Assembly (NCBI GenBank): GCA_022785125.1
Contig: JALFRA010000036.1
Location: 41,060-105,059 of the forward strand
Direction of reading: 5' to 3'
Source: Clostridiales bacterium
GTDB lineage: Bacteria; Bacillota; Clostridia; Oscillospirales; Oscillospiraceae
Length of the DNA stretch: 64,000 bases
Made by a program: the position numbers and the translations under genes. The notes beneath the pieces are model-generated. The model saw nothing but the letters and a program-made list of their open reading frames with translations. It was not told the origin of the DNA and did no database searches. Positions 8,062 to 17,022 of the stretch are shown here, in pieces (the first letter of the stretch is position 1; each line of letters starts with the position of its first letter).

Positions 8062-8496
8062 TATCTGTCTAAAAAAACTACGGGCGTTCTGTAAGTCCTG
8101 ATGATTGGGGCGGCCTTTGGCAATGCCGCCCACCAGCTTGAAGGGGCCGAAGGTGTCGTAACCCTTGCAGGAAAACTCCCCCAGTACCTGGCAGTTCTTC
8201 TCCTGCGCAATCTCTGCCACAGCCTTGGCCCCGCCGCCCTTGGCGCCGCCGTAGGTATAGACGAAAAACACCGGCTTGCCCTGAGGCAGGTGCTGCCGGG
8301 CAAACTCCGCCACGGCCTTTTGGAATTCAAAGCCGTAGATGCCGGAGGCAAAGCCGACACAGTCATACTCCTCCAGCTGAACAGTCTGGTGGGCGGTGAC
8401 ATCGATCAGGTCCACATCCCCCTCACCCACCATGGCCTTCAAAACTTTCAGTGTGTTCCCGTGGTGGCGGGAGTAGTAGCAGATAGCAGTTTTCAC
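8044..8496 (-). CDS. Flavodoxin family protein
   Basis: A 150-residue flavodoxin-like protein. ICYYSRHHGNTLKVLKAM at the N-terminus is the FMN phosphate-binding loop. FASGIYGFEFQKAVAEF and VYTYGGAKGGGAKAVAE occupy the positions of the two isoalloxazine-contacting loops. The C-terminal part (LGEFSCKGYDTFGPFKLVGG) matches the long-chain clostridial flavodoxin/menaquinone-dependent-reductase-like group. It probably carries electrons at low potential in the cytoplasm. The start overlaps the stop of the SDR gene by four bases (ATGA), so the two proteins are likely made together and may act on the same pathway. Confidence 0.9.
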   Translation of the reverse strand: MKTAICYYSRHHGNTLKVLKAMVGEGDVDLIDVTAHQTVQLEEYDCVGFASGIYGFEFQKAVAEFARQHLPQGKPVFFVYTYGGAKGGGAKAVAEIAQEKNCQVLGEFSCKGYDTFGPFKLVGGIAKGRPNHQDLQNARSFFRQIQDRLS

Positions 8497-9209
8497 AGTT
8501 CGTTTCCTCCTTGCAGGGTCCAGCCAAAGTCGTTGTGGTAGATCATCTGGCGGGTCATGCCGCCGTCAATGCAGATGTTCTCCCCTGTAATAAAGCCCGC
8601 CTTGTCCGAGCATAGGTAGAGCACCATATTGGCAATGTCCAGGGGATTGCCAACCCGGCCTGCAGGCTGCTGAATGGCATCCGGGCCGTCATAAACAGTA
8701 TAGTCCGCGTCGATCCAACCGGGAGAGATGGAATTTACCCGCACCTTACCGGCCAGGCTCACCGCCAGAGCGTGAGTCAGGGCGGAGATACCGCCCTTGG
8801 CCGCCGAGTAGCTCTCGGTCTGGGGCTGGCTCATCCGGTCCCGTGAAGAGGAGATATTTACAATAGCCCCGCCGGGAGCAAAACAGGGTGCAAACAGCTT
8901 GGCAAGGTAAAAGGGCGCGGTGACTCCCACCCGCAGGGCATAGTTAAATTCCTGGTAACTGCACGCGTCAATGCCCTTCATCAGGGGCAGGGCATTGTTG
9001 ATTAAAAAGTCCACATGGCCATAGTCGGCGATCACCTTACGGGCAAAGTCCTCCAGAACAGTCTGGTCGGCCAGATCACCCACAAAGTAATCGTTGGGAA
9101 GCAGGTCAATCACGCATACTTTGGCGCCTGCCTTCCGGAATTCCTCCGCAATCGCCTTACCGATGCCCTTTGCTCCACCGGTGACCACAGCAACTTTATG
9201 TTCAAACAC
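8493..9209 (-). CDS. Short-chain dehydrogenase/reductase (SDR)
   Basis: A 238-residue classical SDR. The Rossmann motif VVTGGAKGIGKAIAEEF binds NAD(P), DFLINNAL is the NNAG-equivalent, and the catalytic set is Ser in NISSSRD with Tyr and Lys in ESYSAAKGG. The C-terminal SPGWIDADY and FITGENICIDGG are typical. The substrate is not predictable. The start is a GTG at 9209 preceded by GAGGTGAAA. It lies 52 bases downstream of the peptide deformylase gene and overlaps the flavodoxin gene, so a three-gene transcript is possible. Confidence 0.93.
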   Translation of the reverse strand: MFEHKVAVVTGGAKGIGKAIAEEFRKAGAKVCVIDLLPNDYFVGDLADQTVLEDFARKVIADYGHVDFLINNALPLMKGIDACSYQEFNYALRVGVTAPFYLAKLFAPCFAPGGAIVNISSSRDRMSQPQTESYSAAKGGISALTHALAVSLAGKVRVNSISPGWIDADYTVYDGPDAIQQPAGRVGNPLDIANMVLYLCSDKAGFITGENICIDGGMTRQMIYHNDFGWTLQGGNEL

Positions 9210-9261
9210 AGCGTTTTCACCTCAGTCCTCGTCCGAAGCGCGCGACAATGATCTTATACTT

Positions 9262-9672
9262 TTATATGATGATACCCTCACAGTGGTCGATTTCGTGCTG
9301 GATGATCTGAGCCGTCCAGCCGGTGAAAGTTTTCAGCCGCACCTGGAACTGCTCATTCTGCCAACGCACCTTAATGGACTTCCACCGCTTGGCGGTCCGG
9401 ATGCCGGTAAGGGAGAGGCATCCTTCTTCCGCGTCATATGGCTCGGATTTTTTGATGATCTCCGGATTGAACATGACCATATAGGCACCCTCATTATCGA
9501 AGACGATGACGCGCTTATTCACCCCGATCATGTTAGCCGCCATACCCACACAGCCGTCCTTGTGGTGTTCCAGCGTCTCCAGCAAGTCGGCAGCCACCTG
9601 AATATCGTCCGGTGTAGCAGGCTCCGCTTTCTGGGCCAGGAACGTCTCATCTTTACAGATATCTCGAATCAT
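9262..9672 (-). CDS. def: Peptide deformylase (short clostridial type)
   Basis: A 136-residue peptide deformylase, which removes the formyl group from nascent N-terminal methionine with an Fe2+/Zn2+ centre. All three family motifs are present: motif 1 GCVGMAANMIG, motif 2 EEGCLSL with the metal-binding cysteine, and motif 3 QHEIDHCEG with two metal-binding histidines and the catalytic glutamate. The protein ends directly after motif 3 (GIII), as in the short clostridial subgroup, so it is not truncated. The start ATG at 9672 follows AGGAGTAGAAAGAG. Whether this is the only deformylase of the cell cannot be judged from the window. Confidence 0.95.
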   Translation of the reverse strand: MIRDICKDETFLAQKAEPATPDDIQVAADLLETLEHHKDGCVGMAANMIGVNKRVIVFDNEGAYMVMFNPEIIKKSEPYDAEEGCLSLTGIRTAKRWKSIKVRWQNEQFQVRLKTFTGWTAQIIQHEIDHCEGIII

Positions 9673-9810
9673 CGCTCTTTCTACTCCTACTCTTGAATGA
9701 CTGCCGCAATGGGCTCCGCTGCGACGCGGAAGCCCCATCCACAGGAATGAAGACTATCATCACCGCAAAGCGCTTGGGTGTAAGCCGGTTTATAAAGCCA
9801 CCATCTCACC

Positions 9811-9927
9811 TCAGGTGCGCCGGGCAGCCTCTGCCGGCCAGCCAATCAATATCCGGAGCTCATGATTGGCAAAAGTGAAACTGTTGCCCAGCATGAAAAT
9901 CCTCATGACTTGTTCGCCGTGCTCCAT
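9811..9927 (-). pseudogene. Possible 5' fragment of a DUF4886/SGNH-type gene
   Basis: From the ATG at 9906 (or 9927) a short frame reads MRIFMLGNSFTFANHELRIL and stops at 9811. The GNSFTFAN start resembles the N-terminus of DUF4886-like SGNH hydrolases (GNSxT block), after which the match is lost. TATAAT lies upstream on the minus strand near 9970. Probably a decayed gene; the assignment rests on about 15 residues. Confidence 0.35.
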
Positions 9928-10137
9928 GGCTATGTCAGCCCCTTCTCTCCCGGCTTGTCAGAGGTATTATAGCACGCCAACAAAGGAAATACCATGAAAA
10001 CACCATGAAATTGCCATGAAATTGCCGCCTGTTTTATGCCGCCGGAAAAGAGTAGCAAAACAGCGACGGCCAGCACTTCCTTAAAAAATCTCTATCCCAT
10101 CCAACCCCATGTGTTTATCCGAAGCTTTATTTTTCTC
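9928..10137. other. Intergenic stretch with short tandem repeats
   Basis: No convincing gene between the deformylase region and the restriction-modification promoter apart from the fragment at 9811-9927. Around 9990-10025 the sequence holds repeated CCATGAAA units, including a tandem CCATGAAATTG pair. Low coding quality on both strands. Confidence 0.5.
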
Positions 10138-10165
10138 TTGCATGGATCGTGATTGTTGTTATAAT
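10138..10165 (+). promoter_or_regulatory. Promoter of the type III restriction-modification operon
   Basis: TTGCAT (10138-10143) and TATAAT (10160-10165) with a 16-base spacer. The 120-base leader contains a CATACG/CGTATG hairpin near 10189-10215 before the mod start. Confidence 0.7.
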
Positions 10166-10287
10166 TAGGATTGCTTTTGTCCCATCGGTGTGTCATACGC
10201 TCAAAAAAGTCGTATGCGGCGTTTCTGAGGCAGGCCAGAGCCTGCATGGCTCAGGCGGTTTGTACTGTAAGGAAAGGACGAATTACT

Positions 10288-12219
10288 ATGATCAAAGATA
10301 TTATGGCTGCAAATGAATCCATCGCACCCAACAGCCGCGAAATAGATGTTCTGAGAGAACATTTCCCCTCTTGCTTTCACAGCGACGGAAGCTTTGACCT
10401 ACTCCGCTTCCAAGCGTTTCTCAGCGACAAGGTCGCCGTGACTCACGAGGGACATGAACTGAAATTCCTTGGAAAAAACTATGCCCGCTTGCTGGCATCC
10501 CAGAACACCACAACAGTGATTGTGCCCGATGAAGCCCACAACAGCAAGCCCGAGAATGCACACAGTCAGAATATATATATCAGCGGCGACAATTTGGATG
10601 CCATCAAGCATTTACAGAAAGCGTATCCATACGGCATAAAGTGCATTATCATCGATCCACCCTATAATACCGGATCAGATGGCTTTATTTATAAGGATCA
10701 CTTCCACTTTACGGAAAGTGAGCTGGCGGACAAATTAAGTATCAGCCTGGAGCAGGCGCAGAGGATTCTGGATCTGACAAAGCGGGGAAGCGCCTCCCAT
10801 TCAGCATGGTTGATGTTCATGTATGCCCGTTTGCTGAATACCCGTGATTTGCTGGCAAAAGACGGCGCTATTTTTATTACCATCGATGATAATGAGTATG
10901 CCAATCTCAAGCTGCTTTGTGACGATGTGTTTGGAGAGCACAATTTCCTGGGGTCATTTATCTGGCACAAGAAGCTGACTGGAGGATATGACAATGACGC
11001 AGTCAATACTCAGCACGACTATATCTTGACATATGCACGAAACGCAGAACTTTTTTCTGTCAATCTACGCTCAGAAGATAGCAAATATAAACTGGTGGAT
11101 GAAAAGACCGGAAAAAAGTACAAATGGGACAGCCTGTGGAATGTAGGCGGACTGACCTATTCCGCTTCCCTGGATTATCCGATTGAGGCCCCTGACGGAA
11201 GCGAAATATGGCCCATCGGGCAACGCGGCGTTGCTTTTTGGCTTTGGAGCAAAGAGCGCGTAAAGGCAGAACGGGACAGCTTGAAATTTACCAAGGGAAA
11301 AGACGGCCAGTGGAAGGTATACAAGAAAGTATATGCTTCCGACGGCTTGATTCCCGGCACCATCACTCTGTTGGAGAAAAAGGAAGTGGGCGGAAATACC
11401 AACGCCTCTGATGAGATCAAGGATTTGTTTGACAATCATAAAGTATTTGATTATCCAAAGCCTACGTCGCTGTTGAAGAAACTAATTGATCGTATTGTTG
11501 TGGATGGGGACACTGTACTGGATTATTTTTCCGGGTCAGCTTCTACCGCAGACGCCGTCATGCAGCTGGCAAATGAATCCGACTATAAAAATTTGCACTA
11601 TATCATGGTTCAGATCCCCGAAAAAATATACGAAGTCAAAGACGGGGCGGAAGTCCCGCTCCAAAAAAAAGCTGCTGTAGCCGCGTTCAAACTGGGCTTT
11701 AGAACGATCGACCAGATTGGTCAGGAAAGAATTGTCCGCGCAGCCGCCAAAATTCGAAAGCTGTACCCTGAAACTGAAGTGGATTTGGGATTTCGCCATT
11801 TTACCCTGGCAGAGCCCTCTACCGCCACTTTGGACAAGCTGGAAAAGTTTTCACCGGATGACAGTGAGATTTATGTTACCAATACCATTTTACAGGATTT
11901 TGGCGTATCAACCGTTCTGACCACCTGGCTTGTGCGAGATGGATATGGTTTCACCGCCCCTGTTGAAAGCATTGATTTTGCCGGATACACGGGCTATTAC
12001 ATGGATAAGCATTTATACCTCATCCATCCAGCGCTGAGCAACGAGGCCATTGCCGCCATTACAGAAAAATACGAAGCTGACGGAGCGTTCAATCCAGAAA
12101 ATGTCGTCTTATTTGGTTACAGCTTCAGATGGACTGAGATGGAATCCCTGAAAACCAATCTTGCCCGCCTGAGGGATACAGAAAAGAATTTACGCATCAA
12201 CTTGGATATTCGCTATTAA
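10288..12219 (+). CDS. mod: Type III restriction-modification methyltransferase subunit (Mod)
   Basis: A 643-residue beta-class adenine-N6 methyltransferase. Motif IV DPPYNTG is at about residue 123 and the AdoMet-binding motif I DYFSGSAST at about 412, the order typical of beta-class Mod proteins. The segment between holds the target recognition domain. Mod recognises an asymmetric 5-6 bp site, methylates one strand, and is needed for cleavage by Res. I chose the ATG at 10288 (after AAGGAAAGG) over an upstream in-frame start at 10171 that lies within the leader. I saw no simple-sequence repeats that would suggest phase variation. The res gene follows after 14 bases. Confidence 0.95.
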   Translation: MIKDIMAANESIAPNSREIDVLREHFPSCFHSDGSFDLLRFQAFLSDKVAVTHEGHELKFLGKNYARLLASQNTTTVIVPDEAHNSKPENAHSQNIYISGDNLDAIKHLQKAYPYGIKCIIIDPPYNTGSDGFIYKDHFHFTESELADKLSISLEQAQRILDLTKRGSASHSAWLMFMYARLLNTRDLLAKDGAIFITIDDNEYANLKLLCDDVFGEHNFLGSFIWHKKLTGGYDNDAVNTQHDYILTYARNAELFSVNLRSEDSKYKLVDEKTGKKYKWDSLWNVGGLTYSASLDYPIEAPDGSEIWPIGQRGVAFWLWSKERVKAERDSLKFTKGKDGQWKVYKKVYASDGLIPGTITLLEKKEVGGNTNASDEIKDLFDNHKVFDYPKPTSLLKKLIDRIVVDGDTVLDYFSGSASTADAVMQLANESDYKNLHYIMVQIPEKIYEVKDGAEVPLQKKAAVAAFKLGFRTIDQIGQERIVRAAAKIRKLYPETEVDLGFRHFTLAEPSTATLDKLEKFSPDDSEIYVTNTILQDFGVSTVLTTWLVRDGYGFTAPVESIDFAGYTGYYMDKHLYLIHPALSNEAIAAITEKYEADGAFNPENVVLFGYSFRWTEMESLKTNLARLRDTEKNLRINLDIRY

Positions 12220-12233
12220 GGAGGAGCAGTATT

Positions 12234-15212
12234 ATGGAATTGATCCTCCAGCAAAGCTTACCCCATCAGCAAAAAGCAATCGATGCGGTATGTGCCGTGT
12301 TGGATGGCGTGACGATTACACCACCCGCTCAATTTTATGAAAACCCACAGATCGATTTGGAGGACCGCAGACTAGCCGCTAACTTGCACAGCGCGCAAAG
12401 CGCAGTCCCTGCAGAATATCGGAACCCCGCCCCCATTGGTTCATGTCTAAATCTAGATGTCAAGATGGAGACCGGAACCGGCAAAACATATGTATATACC
12501 AAAACCATTTATGAGCTTCACAGGCGGTATGGCATCAATAAATTTATCATTGCCGTTCCATCTCTGGCCATTAAAGCTGGTACTGAGCAGTTTATACAGG
12601 ACGAATATTCACGCAAGCACTTTACCGACAGCTGCGGATATGGTACCGAAATTGAGCTTGGCGTACTTGAGGCGCCTAAAAAGAAGAAAAAAGGGCGCAG
12701 CTACTTCCCCAGCGTAGTGAGTGATTTCGTGAAAGGAAGCTGTCAGAACACCAAAAAAATTTACGTTCTTCTGGTGAATATGCAGCTTTTGACCAGCAAC
12801 ACGAAACGCAATGGCAGAGACACCGGTTTATTGTGGCGCGATGATTACGACTATGACGTGGAGGGTTTTTATCGCCCATTTGACGCGCTCCGTGCAACAA
12901 AACCCGTGGTCATCATCGATGAACCGCACCGGTTTTCCCGTGATCTGAAAGCATTCCAAGTCATTATGGATGAAATCAGGCCGCAGAGTATCATCCGTTA
13001 TGGAGCTACATTTCCCGAAATCACGACCGGACGCGGCAAAAGTAAAATTATAACAAAGGATTACCAAAACCTTCTATATGATCTCAATGCCTGTGAGTCT
13101 TTTAATCAAGGGCTGATCAAAGGTGTGGCGAAGGAGCATTTTGAGCCTCTGTCCAAGCAGAACGAGAAGGTAAAAATTCTTTCCATCAACAGCAAGGATT
13201 CTGTCACTTTTCAGCGAAAAAAAGCTGGTGAAGGCACAAAATCTTTTGTACTGAAAACCGGTGATTCCCTTGCCCTCATCTCCGATTCATTTGAAGGCAT
13301 TACGATCGCAGCCATTACCTCCAATACAGTCGAGTTCTCCAATGGCGTGAGCAAAAGCGCCGGCGAAGAAATGGATGTGGACATCTATATGTCCTCTTAC
13401 CAGACTCAAATGCTTCGTCTGGCCCTGGACCGGCATTTTGAAACAGAGCGAGAGAATTTTTGTAACCGCTCCTTTAAAATCAAGACACTGGCCTTGTTCT
13501 TCATTGACGATATTTCTTCTTATCGCCCCGATGACACTGGAAAAGCCCCCTATCTCTTGACAGCATTTGAAACACTGCTGAAAGAAAAAATAGAGCACAC
13601 CCTCTCCGCTCTTACCGAACACGACTCGGAATATCGGGCCTATTTGGAAGCGTCTCTTGCAAACATTCCAGCTTGCCATGCCGGCTATTTTTCTCAGGAT
13701 AACAGCGACTCCGATGAAGAAATTGCCAAGGAAGTCAACGCAATTCTCAACGGCAAAAAACAACTGCTGTCTTTCCGCAACGCCAATGGTTCATATAATA
13801 CTTTGCGTTTCCTGTTTTCAAAATGGACGCTGAAAGAGGGCTGGGATAACCCGAATGTATTTACGATCGCAAAACTGCGCTCCAGCGGCAGCGAAAACAG
13901 CAAGCTCCAGGAAGTGGGCAGAGGGCTGCGGCTGCCTGTAGACGAAAACGGAAACCGCATCTCCAATGAAGAGTTCCAGTTGAACTATATTGTGGACTTT
14001 ACAGAGGCAGATTTTGCACAGCGGTTGGTTGATCAGATCAATGCTGAAATTCCACAGGCATCCGTGATTACTGAGGAGCGCCTGGCTCAGGTCGCACAGA
14101 AGCTGGGCATGAGCAGCGACGATCTGTTCGATGATTTATATCGTAAGGGATACATTGACCGGCACAACCAGATCCGCCCAGAAGCCAAGGCACAATTCTT
14201 TGAAGTGTATCCTGCATTTGCTTCCGGCCTGAAGGGCGGCAAAATCAAAGACAGAAACCACGACAAGCCAAAGCCCATTAAAATCCGTAAAGCTGTTTAT
14301 CAGGAACTGCGGGAATTCTGGGAGAAAATCAACCAACGTTACCTGCTGTTTTATGACGCCACTCTGGATACAGATATGGAAAAGGTTGTGCTTTCCATCT
14401 TTGAAACGCCCGGTGTGTTCACCGACATCATTATGCGCAGCAGCCGCGCACTCGTCCAGAGTGAAGGCGGACAAATGAATACTGCCGTTGGAGAAGGTAT
14501 GCAGTACAAGGTCACGCGCCCCATTCCATATGGCACATTTTTAACCCGCATCATGCGTGCCACCAGCCTTCCCATTGCGGTACTGCATAACTGCATGGTC
14601 ACCTACAGCAAAAAGCATGGAGCTGTTGATGCCAAATATATCAACGAAAATTCTGTAAGCGTATTCTGCGCGGAGTTCCAGAACTGGAAACTCAAAACAT
14701 TACCGGGGCGTTTCCAGTACGTTAAAAGCAGTCTGCCCTGCGGAGCTACCGCCCTGACCTATGCAGACGGTACCCCAAAAGAAGAAATTTCACAAGGACG
14801 GATCGGAACAAAGCTTGTCCCCGGGACACCCGGCGAGAAGTATTTATACGACACCTATGCGTACGATTCACCGTTAGAAAAAGACAATATGACCGCAAAC
14901 ATCGACGAAGTGGTTGTATTTGGAAAAATCCCCCGCAACAGCATTGCGATTCCAACCATTACAGGCAGTATGTATAGCCCTGACTTTATGTATGTGGTAA
15001 AAAAGTCCTCCGGCGAGAAAGAACTTAACATCGTAGTGGAAACCAAAGACGTGGAAGGAAAGGATATGCTTCGGGGAGCTGAATTGGCTAAAATTGAATG
15101 TGCCCGAGTATTCTTCCAGTTCCTTTCTGAAGATGGATACACCGTTCATTTCCGGGATCAGCTCAAAAATAAACAGATGGCGCAAATTATCAACGAGGTT
15201 CTGGCCCGATAA
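12234..15212 (+). CDS. res: Type III restriction endonuclease/helicase subunit (Res)
   Basis: A 992-residue Res subunit. Superfamily-2 helicase motifs are visible: METGTGKTYVYTK (motif I, about residue 78), IIDEPHRF (motif II, about 227, DEPH variant), KWTLKEGWDNPNVF and EVGRGLRLPVD (motif VI, about 560). The C-terminal nuclease motif is SPDFMYVV with VVETKDVEGKD (about 917-940), a PD-(D/E)xK site. With Mod it forms the ATP-dependent complex that cuts foreign DNA 25-27 bp from unmethylated sites. The start has AAGGAGGAG upstream. A strong terminator follows the stop. The gene looks intact. Confidence 0.96.
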   Translation: MELILQQSLPHQQKAIDAVCAVLDGVTITPPAQFYENPQIDLEDRRLAANLHSAQSAVPAEYRNPAPIGSCLNLDVKMETGTGKTYVYTKTIYELHRRYGINKFIIAVPSLAIKAGTEQFIQDEYSRKHFTDSCGYGTEIELGVLEAPKKKKKGRSYFPSVVSDFVKGSCQNTKKIYVLLVNMQLLTSNTKRNGRDTGLLWRDDYDYDVEGFYRPFDALRATKPVVIIDEPHRFSRDLKAFQVIMDEIRPQSIIRYGATFPEITTGRGKSKIITKDYQNLLYDLNACESFNQGLIKGVAKEHFEPLSKQNEKVKILSINSKDSVTFQRKKAGEGTKSFVLKTGDSLALISDSFEGITIAAITSNTVEFSNGVSKSAGEEMDVDIYMSSYQTQMLRLALDRHFETERENFCNRSFKIKTLALFFIDDISSYRPDDTGKAPYLLTAFETLLKEKIEHTLSALTEHDSEYRAYLEASLANIPACHAGYFSQDNSDSDEEIAKEVNAILNGKKQLLSFRNANGSYNTLRFLFSKWTLKEGWDNPNVFTIAKLRSSGSENSKLQEVGRGLRLPVDENGNRISNEEFQLNYIVDFTEADFAQRLVDQINAEIPQASVITEERLAQVAQKLGMSSDDLFDDLYRKGYIDRHNQIRPEAKAQFFEVYPAFASGLKGGKIKDRNHDKPKPIKIRKAVYQELREFWEKINQRYLLFYDATLDTDMEKVVLSIFETPGVFTDIIMRSSRALVQSEGGQMNTAVGEGMQYKVTRPIPYGTFLTRIMRATSLPIAVLHNCMVTYSKKHGAVDAKYINENSVSVFCAEFQNWKLKTLPGRFQYVKSSLPCGATALTYADGTPKEEISQGRIGTKLVPGTPGEKYLYDTYAYDSPLEKDNMTANIDEVVVFGKIPRNSIAIPTITGSMYSPDFMYVVKKSSGEKELNIVVETKDVEGKDMLRGAELAKIECARVFFQFLSEDGYTVHFRDQLKNKQMAQIINEVLAR

Positions 15213-15251
15213 TAACCTCACAGTAACATCCCCTATCATCCAAATAACGGA

Positions 15252-15282
15252 AAACAGGCGCTGCCAACGGCAGCGCCTGTTT
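15252..15282. terminator. Bidirectional terminator between res and folD
   Basis: CAGGCGCTGCC (15255-15265) pairs with GGCAGCGCCTG (15269-15279) around a 3-base loop, flanked by AAA and TTT. Suits the two convergent genes. Confidence 0.85.
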
Positions 15283-15285
15283 CTG

Positions 15286-16134
15286 TTATCTGGCTTGTTC
15301 CGCAGCCTGGATCACATGGGCCGCCAGCACCGAGGTGGTCACGGCCCCCACGCCGCCGGGCACCGGCGTCACCGCGCCGACGATCTCATCGGCGGCCGCA
15401 AAGTCCACGTCCCCCACCAGATTACCGTTCTCGTCCACGTTGATGCCCACATCCAGCACCAACTGGCCGGTAGCCAGGTGGTCACGGCCTATCATGTTGG
15501 CCCGTCCGGCAGCGGCGATGAGCACCTCCGCCCGGCGGCACTCAGCGGCCAGATCGGCGGTGCGGGTATGGCAGAGGGTGACGGTAGCGTTTTTCCCCAG
15601 CAGCAGCATGGACAGAGGCTTGCCCACTACCAGGCTTCGGCCCACCACCACCGCCCGCTTGCCGGTGAGGTCGCAGCCGTAGTAGTCCAAAATCTCCATG
15701 CAGGCCTGGGCGGTACAGGGCGGGTAACCTGTACCGCTGCCGGTGAACACCGACGCCAGCGAACCGGCGGTGATGCCGTCCACGTCCTTGGCCGGGTCCA
15801 GGGCGGCACAGATGGCCTCCTCGTCCATGTGGGCGGGCAAAGGCCGGAAGAGCAGGCAGCCGTGGATCTCCCGATCTGCGTTGATCTGCTGGATGACCTC
15901 CAGCAGATCTCCATGGCTGGCTTCCTTCGGCAAGGTAAACTGCTTGACACAGATACCCACCTTCTCACACCGCTTCAGGGCGCCCCGCTCATAGGACAGA
16001 TCCTCGGGCCGCTCCCCCACCCGCACAATGGCCAGGGTGGGGACGATCCCCCGGGCCTTCAGTTCATCAGCCCGGGCGGCCAGCCGCTCTGTCAGGGCCT
16101 GGGCCACCGGGGCCCCCTTCCAATGCTCCGCCAT
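15286..16134 (-). CDS. folD: Bifunctional methylene-THF dehydrogenase / methenyl-THF cyclohydrolase
   Basis: A 282-residue FolD, interconverting 5,10-methylene-THF, 5,10-methenyl-THF and 10-formyl-THF with NADP+. Signatures are SYERGALKRCEKVGI (catalytic Lys is the usual YxxxK position, here replaced by a SYERGALKRC variant), LFRPLPAHMD, PCTAQACMEIL and the dinucleotide loop VVVGRSLVVGKPLSMLLL. The C-terminal PVPGGVGAVTTSVL is diagnostic. Its ATG overlaps the stop of fchA by one base (TGATG). With fhs and fchA it gives a complete formate-to-methylene-THF route. Confidence 0.96.
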   Translation of the reverse strand: MAEHWKGAPVAQALTERLAARADELKARGIVPTLAIVRVGERPEDLSYERGALKRCEKVGICVKQFTLPKEASHGDLLEVIQQINADREIHGCLLFRPLPAHMDEEAICAALDPAKDVDGITAGSLASVFTGSGTGYPPCTAQACMEILDYYGCDLTGKRAVVVGRSLVVGKPLSMLLLGKNATVTLCHTRTADLAAECRRAEVLIAAAGRANMIGRDHLATGQLVLDVGINVDENGNLVGDVDFAAADEIVGAVTPVPGGVGAVTTSVLAAHVIQAAEQAR

Positions 16135-16751
16135 CAGGCAAACCTCCCCAAAACTGCTTCATAGACCCGCTCCGCGATCTTCCAATACCGCCCCACCAGA
16201 GCATCCACCTCGTCATTCATGGCCTTGGCATAAGCCCGGTCGGCCATGCTCTTGGTATTGACCTTCACATTGAGGGCGGCGCCGTACAGAGCACTCCAGC
16301 AGAAGATCACCCCGGTACCCACGTCGGAGAGCATCATGACACTCCCCTTCTCCAGCATCTCACTGTGAAGGTCGATCGCCTCACAGCTCAGCCGCAGGAT
16401 CTCCATGGGGGTAGCTGCGGCATTCCGGAGGCACTTTTCCATGACCTGCTCCCGATTGGGGTCCTCCTTGGGAATGGCGTAGGCCTTGGACAGGGGCTCA
16501 AAGGCGGCGGCGTCAGCGTCCACCAGAGCCAGCAGGCGAGCGCGCAGGTCCTCCGCTTGGGCCATCAGGGCCTTTACGTCCTCCTCCACCTCGGCGTACT
16601 TCTTTTTGCCTACGGTGTAGTTGCCCACCATGGTACACAGGGCAACCCCCAGGGCGCCCACCAGGGCGGAGGCGCCGCCGCCGCCGGGGACCGGGGCCTT
16701 GGAGGCCAGGGCGTCCAGGAAGCCGCGGCAGGTCTGGTTGGCGGTATTCAT
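16134..16751 (-). CDS. fchA: Formiminotransferase-cyclodeaminase / methenyl-THF cyclohydrolase family protein
   Basis: A 205-residue all-helical member of the FchA/FTCD-C family. ASKAPVPGGGGASALVGALG at the N-terminus is the family signature, followed by NYTVGKKKY and NAAATPMEILRLSCEA. The protein acts as methenyl-THF cyclohydrolase in acetogens and purinolytic clostridia or as formimino-THF cyclodeaminase. The start at 16751 follows AAGGAG. It sits between fhs and folD in one orientation, supporting the C1-pathway role. Because folD here is bifunctional, the cyclohydrolase activity is duplicated. Confidence 0.92.
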   Translation of the reverse strand: MNTANQTCRGFLDALASKAPVPGGGGASALVGALGVALCTMVGNYTVGKKKYAEVEEDVKALMAQAEDLRARLLALVDADAAAFEPLSKAYAIPKEDPNREQVMEKCLRNAAATPMEILRLSCEAIDLHSEMLEKGSVMMLSDVGTGVIFCWSALYGAALNVKVNTKSMADRAYAKAMNDEVDALVGRYWKIAERVYEAVLGRFA

Positions 16752-16806
16752 CGCAATCAACTCCTTATTACAGCGGGCGGGTGTCACCACCCGCCCGCCT
16801 TTTCTT

Positions 16807-16884
16807 TTAGAACAGGCCGGAGATCTTGCCGTTCTCGTCCACGTCCACCTTCTCGGCGGCGGGGACCTTGGGCAGGCCCGGCAT
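16807..16884 (-). pseudogene. Duplicated fragment of the fhs 3' end
   Basis: Twenty-five codons plus stop encode exactly the last residues of Fhs ([20 protein letters not shown], then ISGLF). It lies 138 bases downstream of the real fhs stop. The last 46 bases are identical between copies. The first 38 differ at 8 positions, all silent. The homology begins sharply at the ATG. This is the scar of a second, diverged fhs allele rather than a recent tandem slip. Confidence 0.85.
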
Positions 16885-17022
16885 GGCTCCCCACGGGATT
16901 AGTCCCGTGGGGGCCCCTGTTTTTTCATCTGCTCGGGCGGAATGAATCCGCCCGGCATCAAGGTTTTGGCTGTGCCAAAACGCTTGTTACGTCGCACTTG
17001 CGGCGGGCATGACCATGCCGGT
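16885..17022. repeat. Cluster of three palindromes between fhs and its duplicated tail
   Basis: Three perfect hairpins: CCCCACGGGA/TCCCGTGGGG (16889-16912), GGGCGGA/TCCGCCC (16935-16953) and GTTTTGGC/GCCAAAAC (16963-16981). A CTGTTTTTT run follows the first on the plus strand. The block is not coding. It resembles an interspersed palindromic repeat and may have helped form the duplication around it; it could also terminate transcription. Confidence 0.6.
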
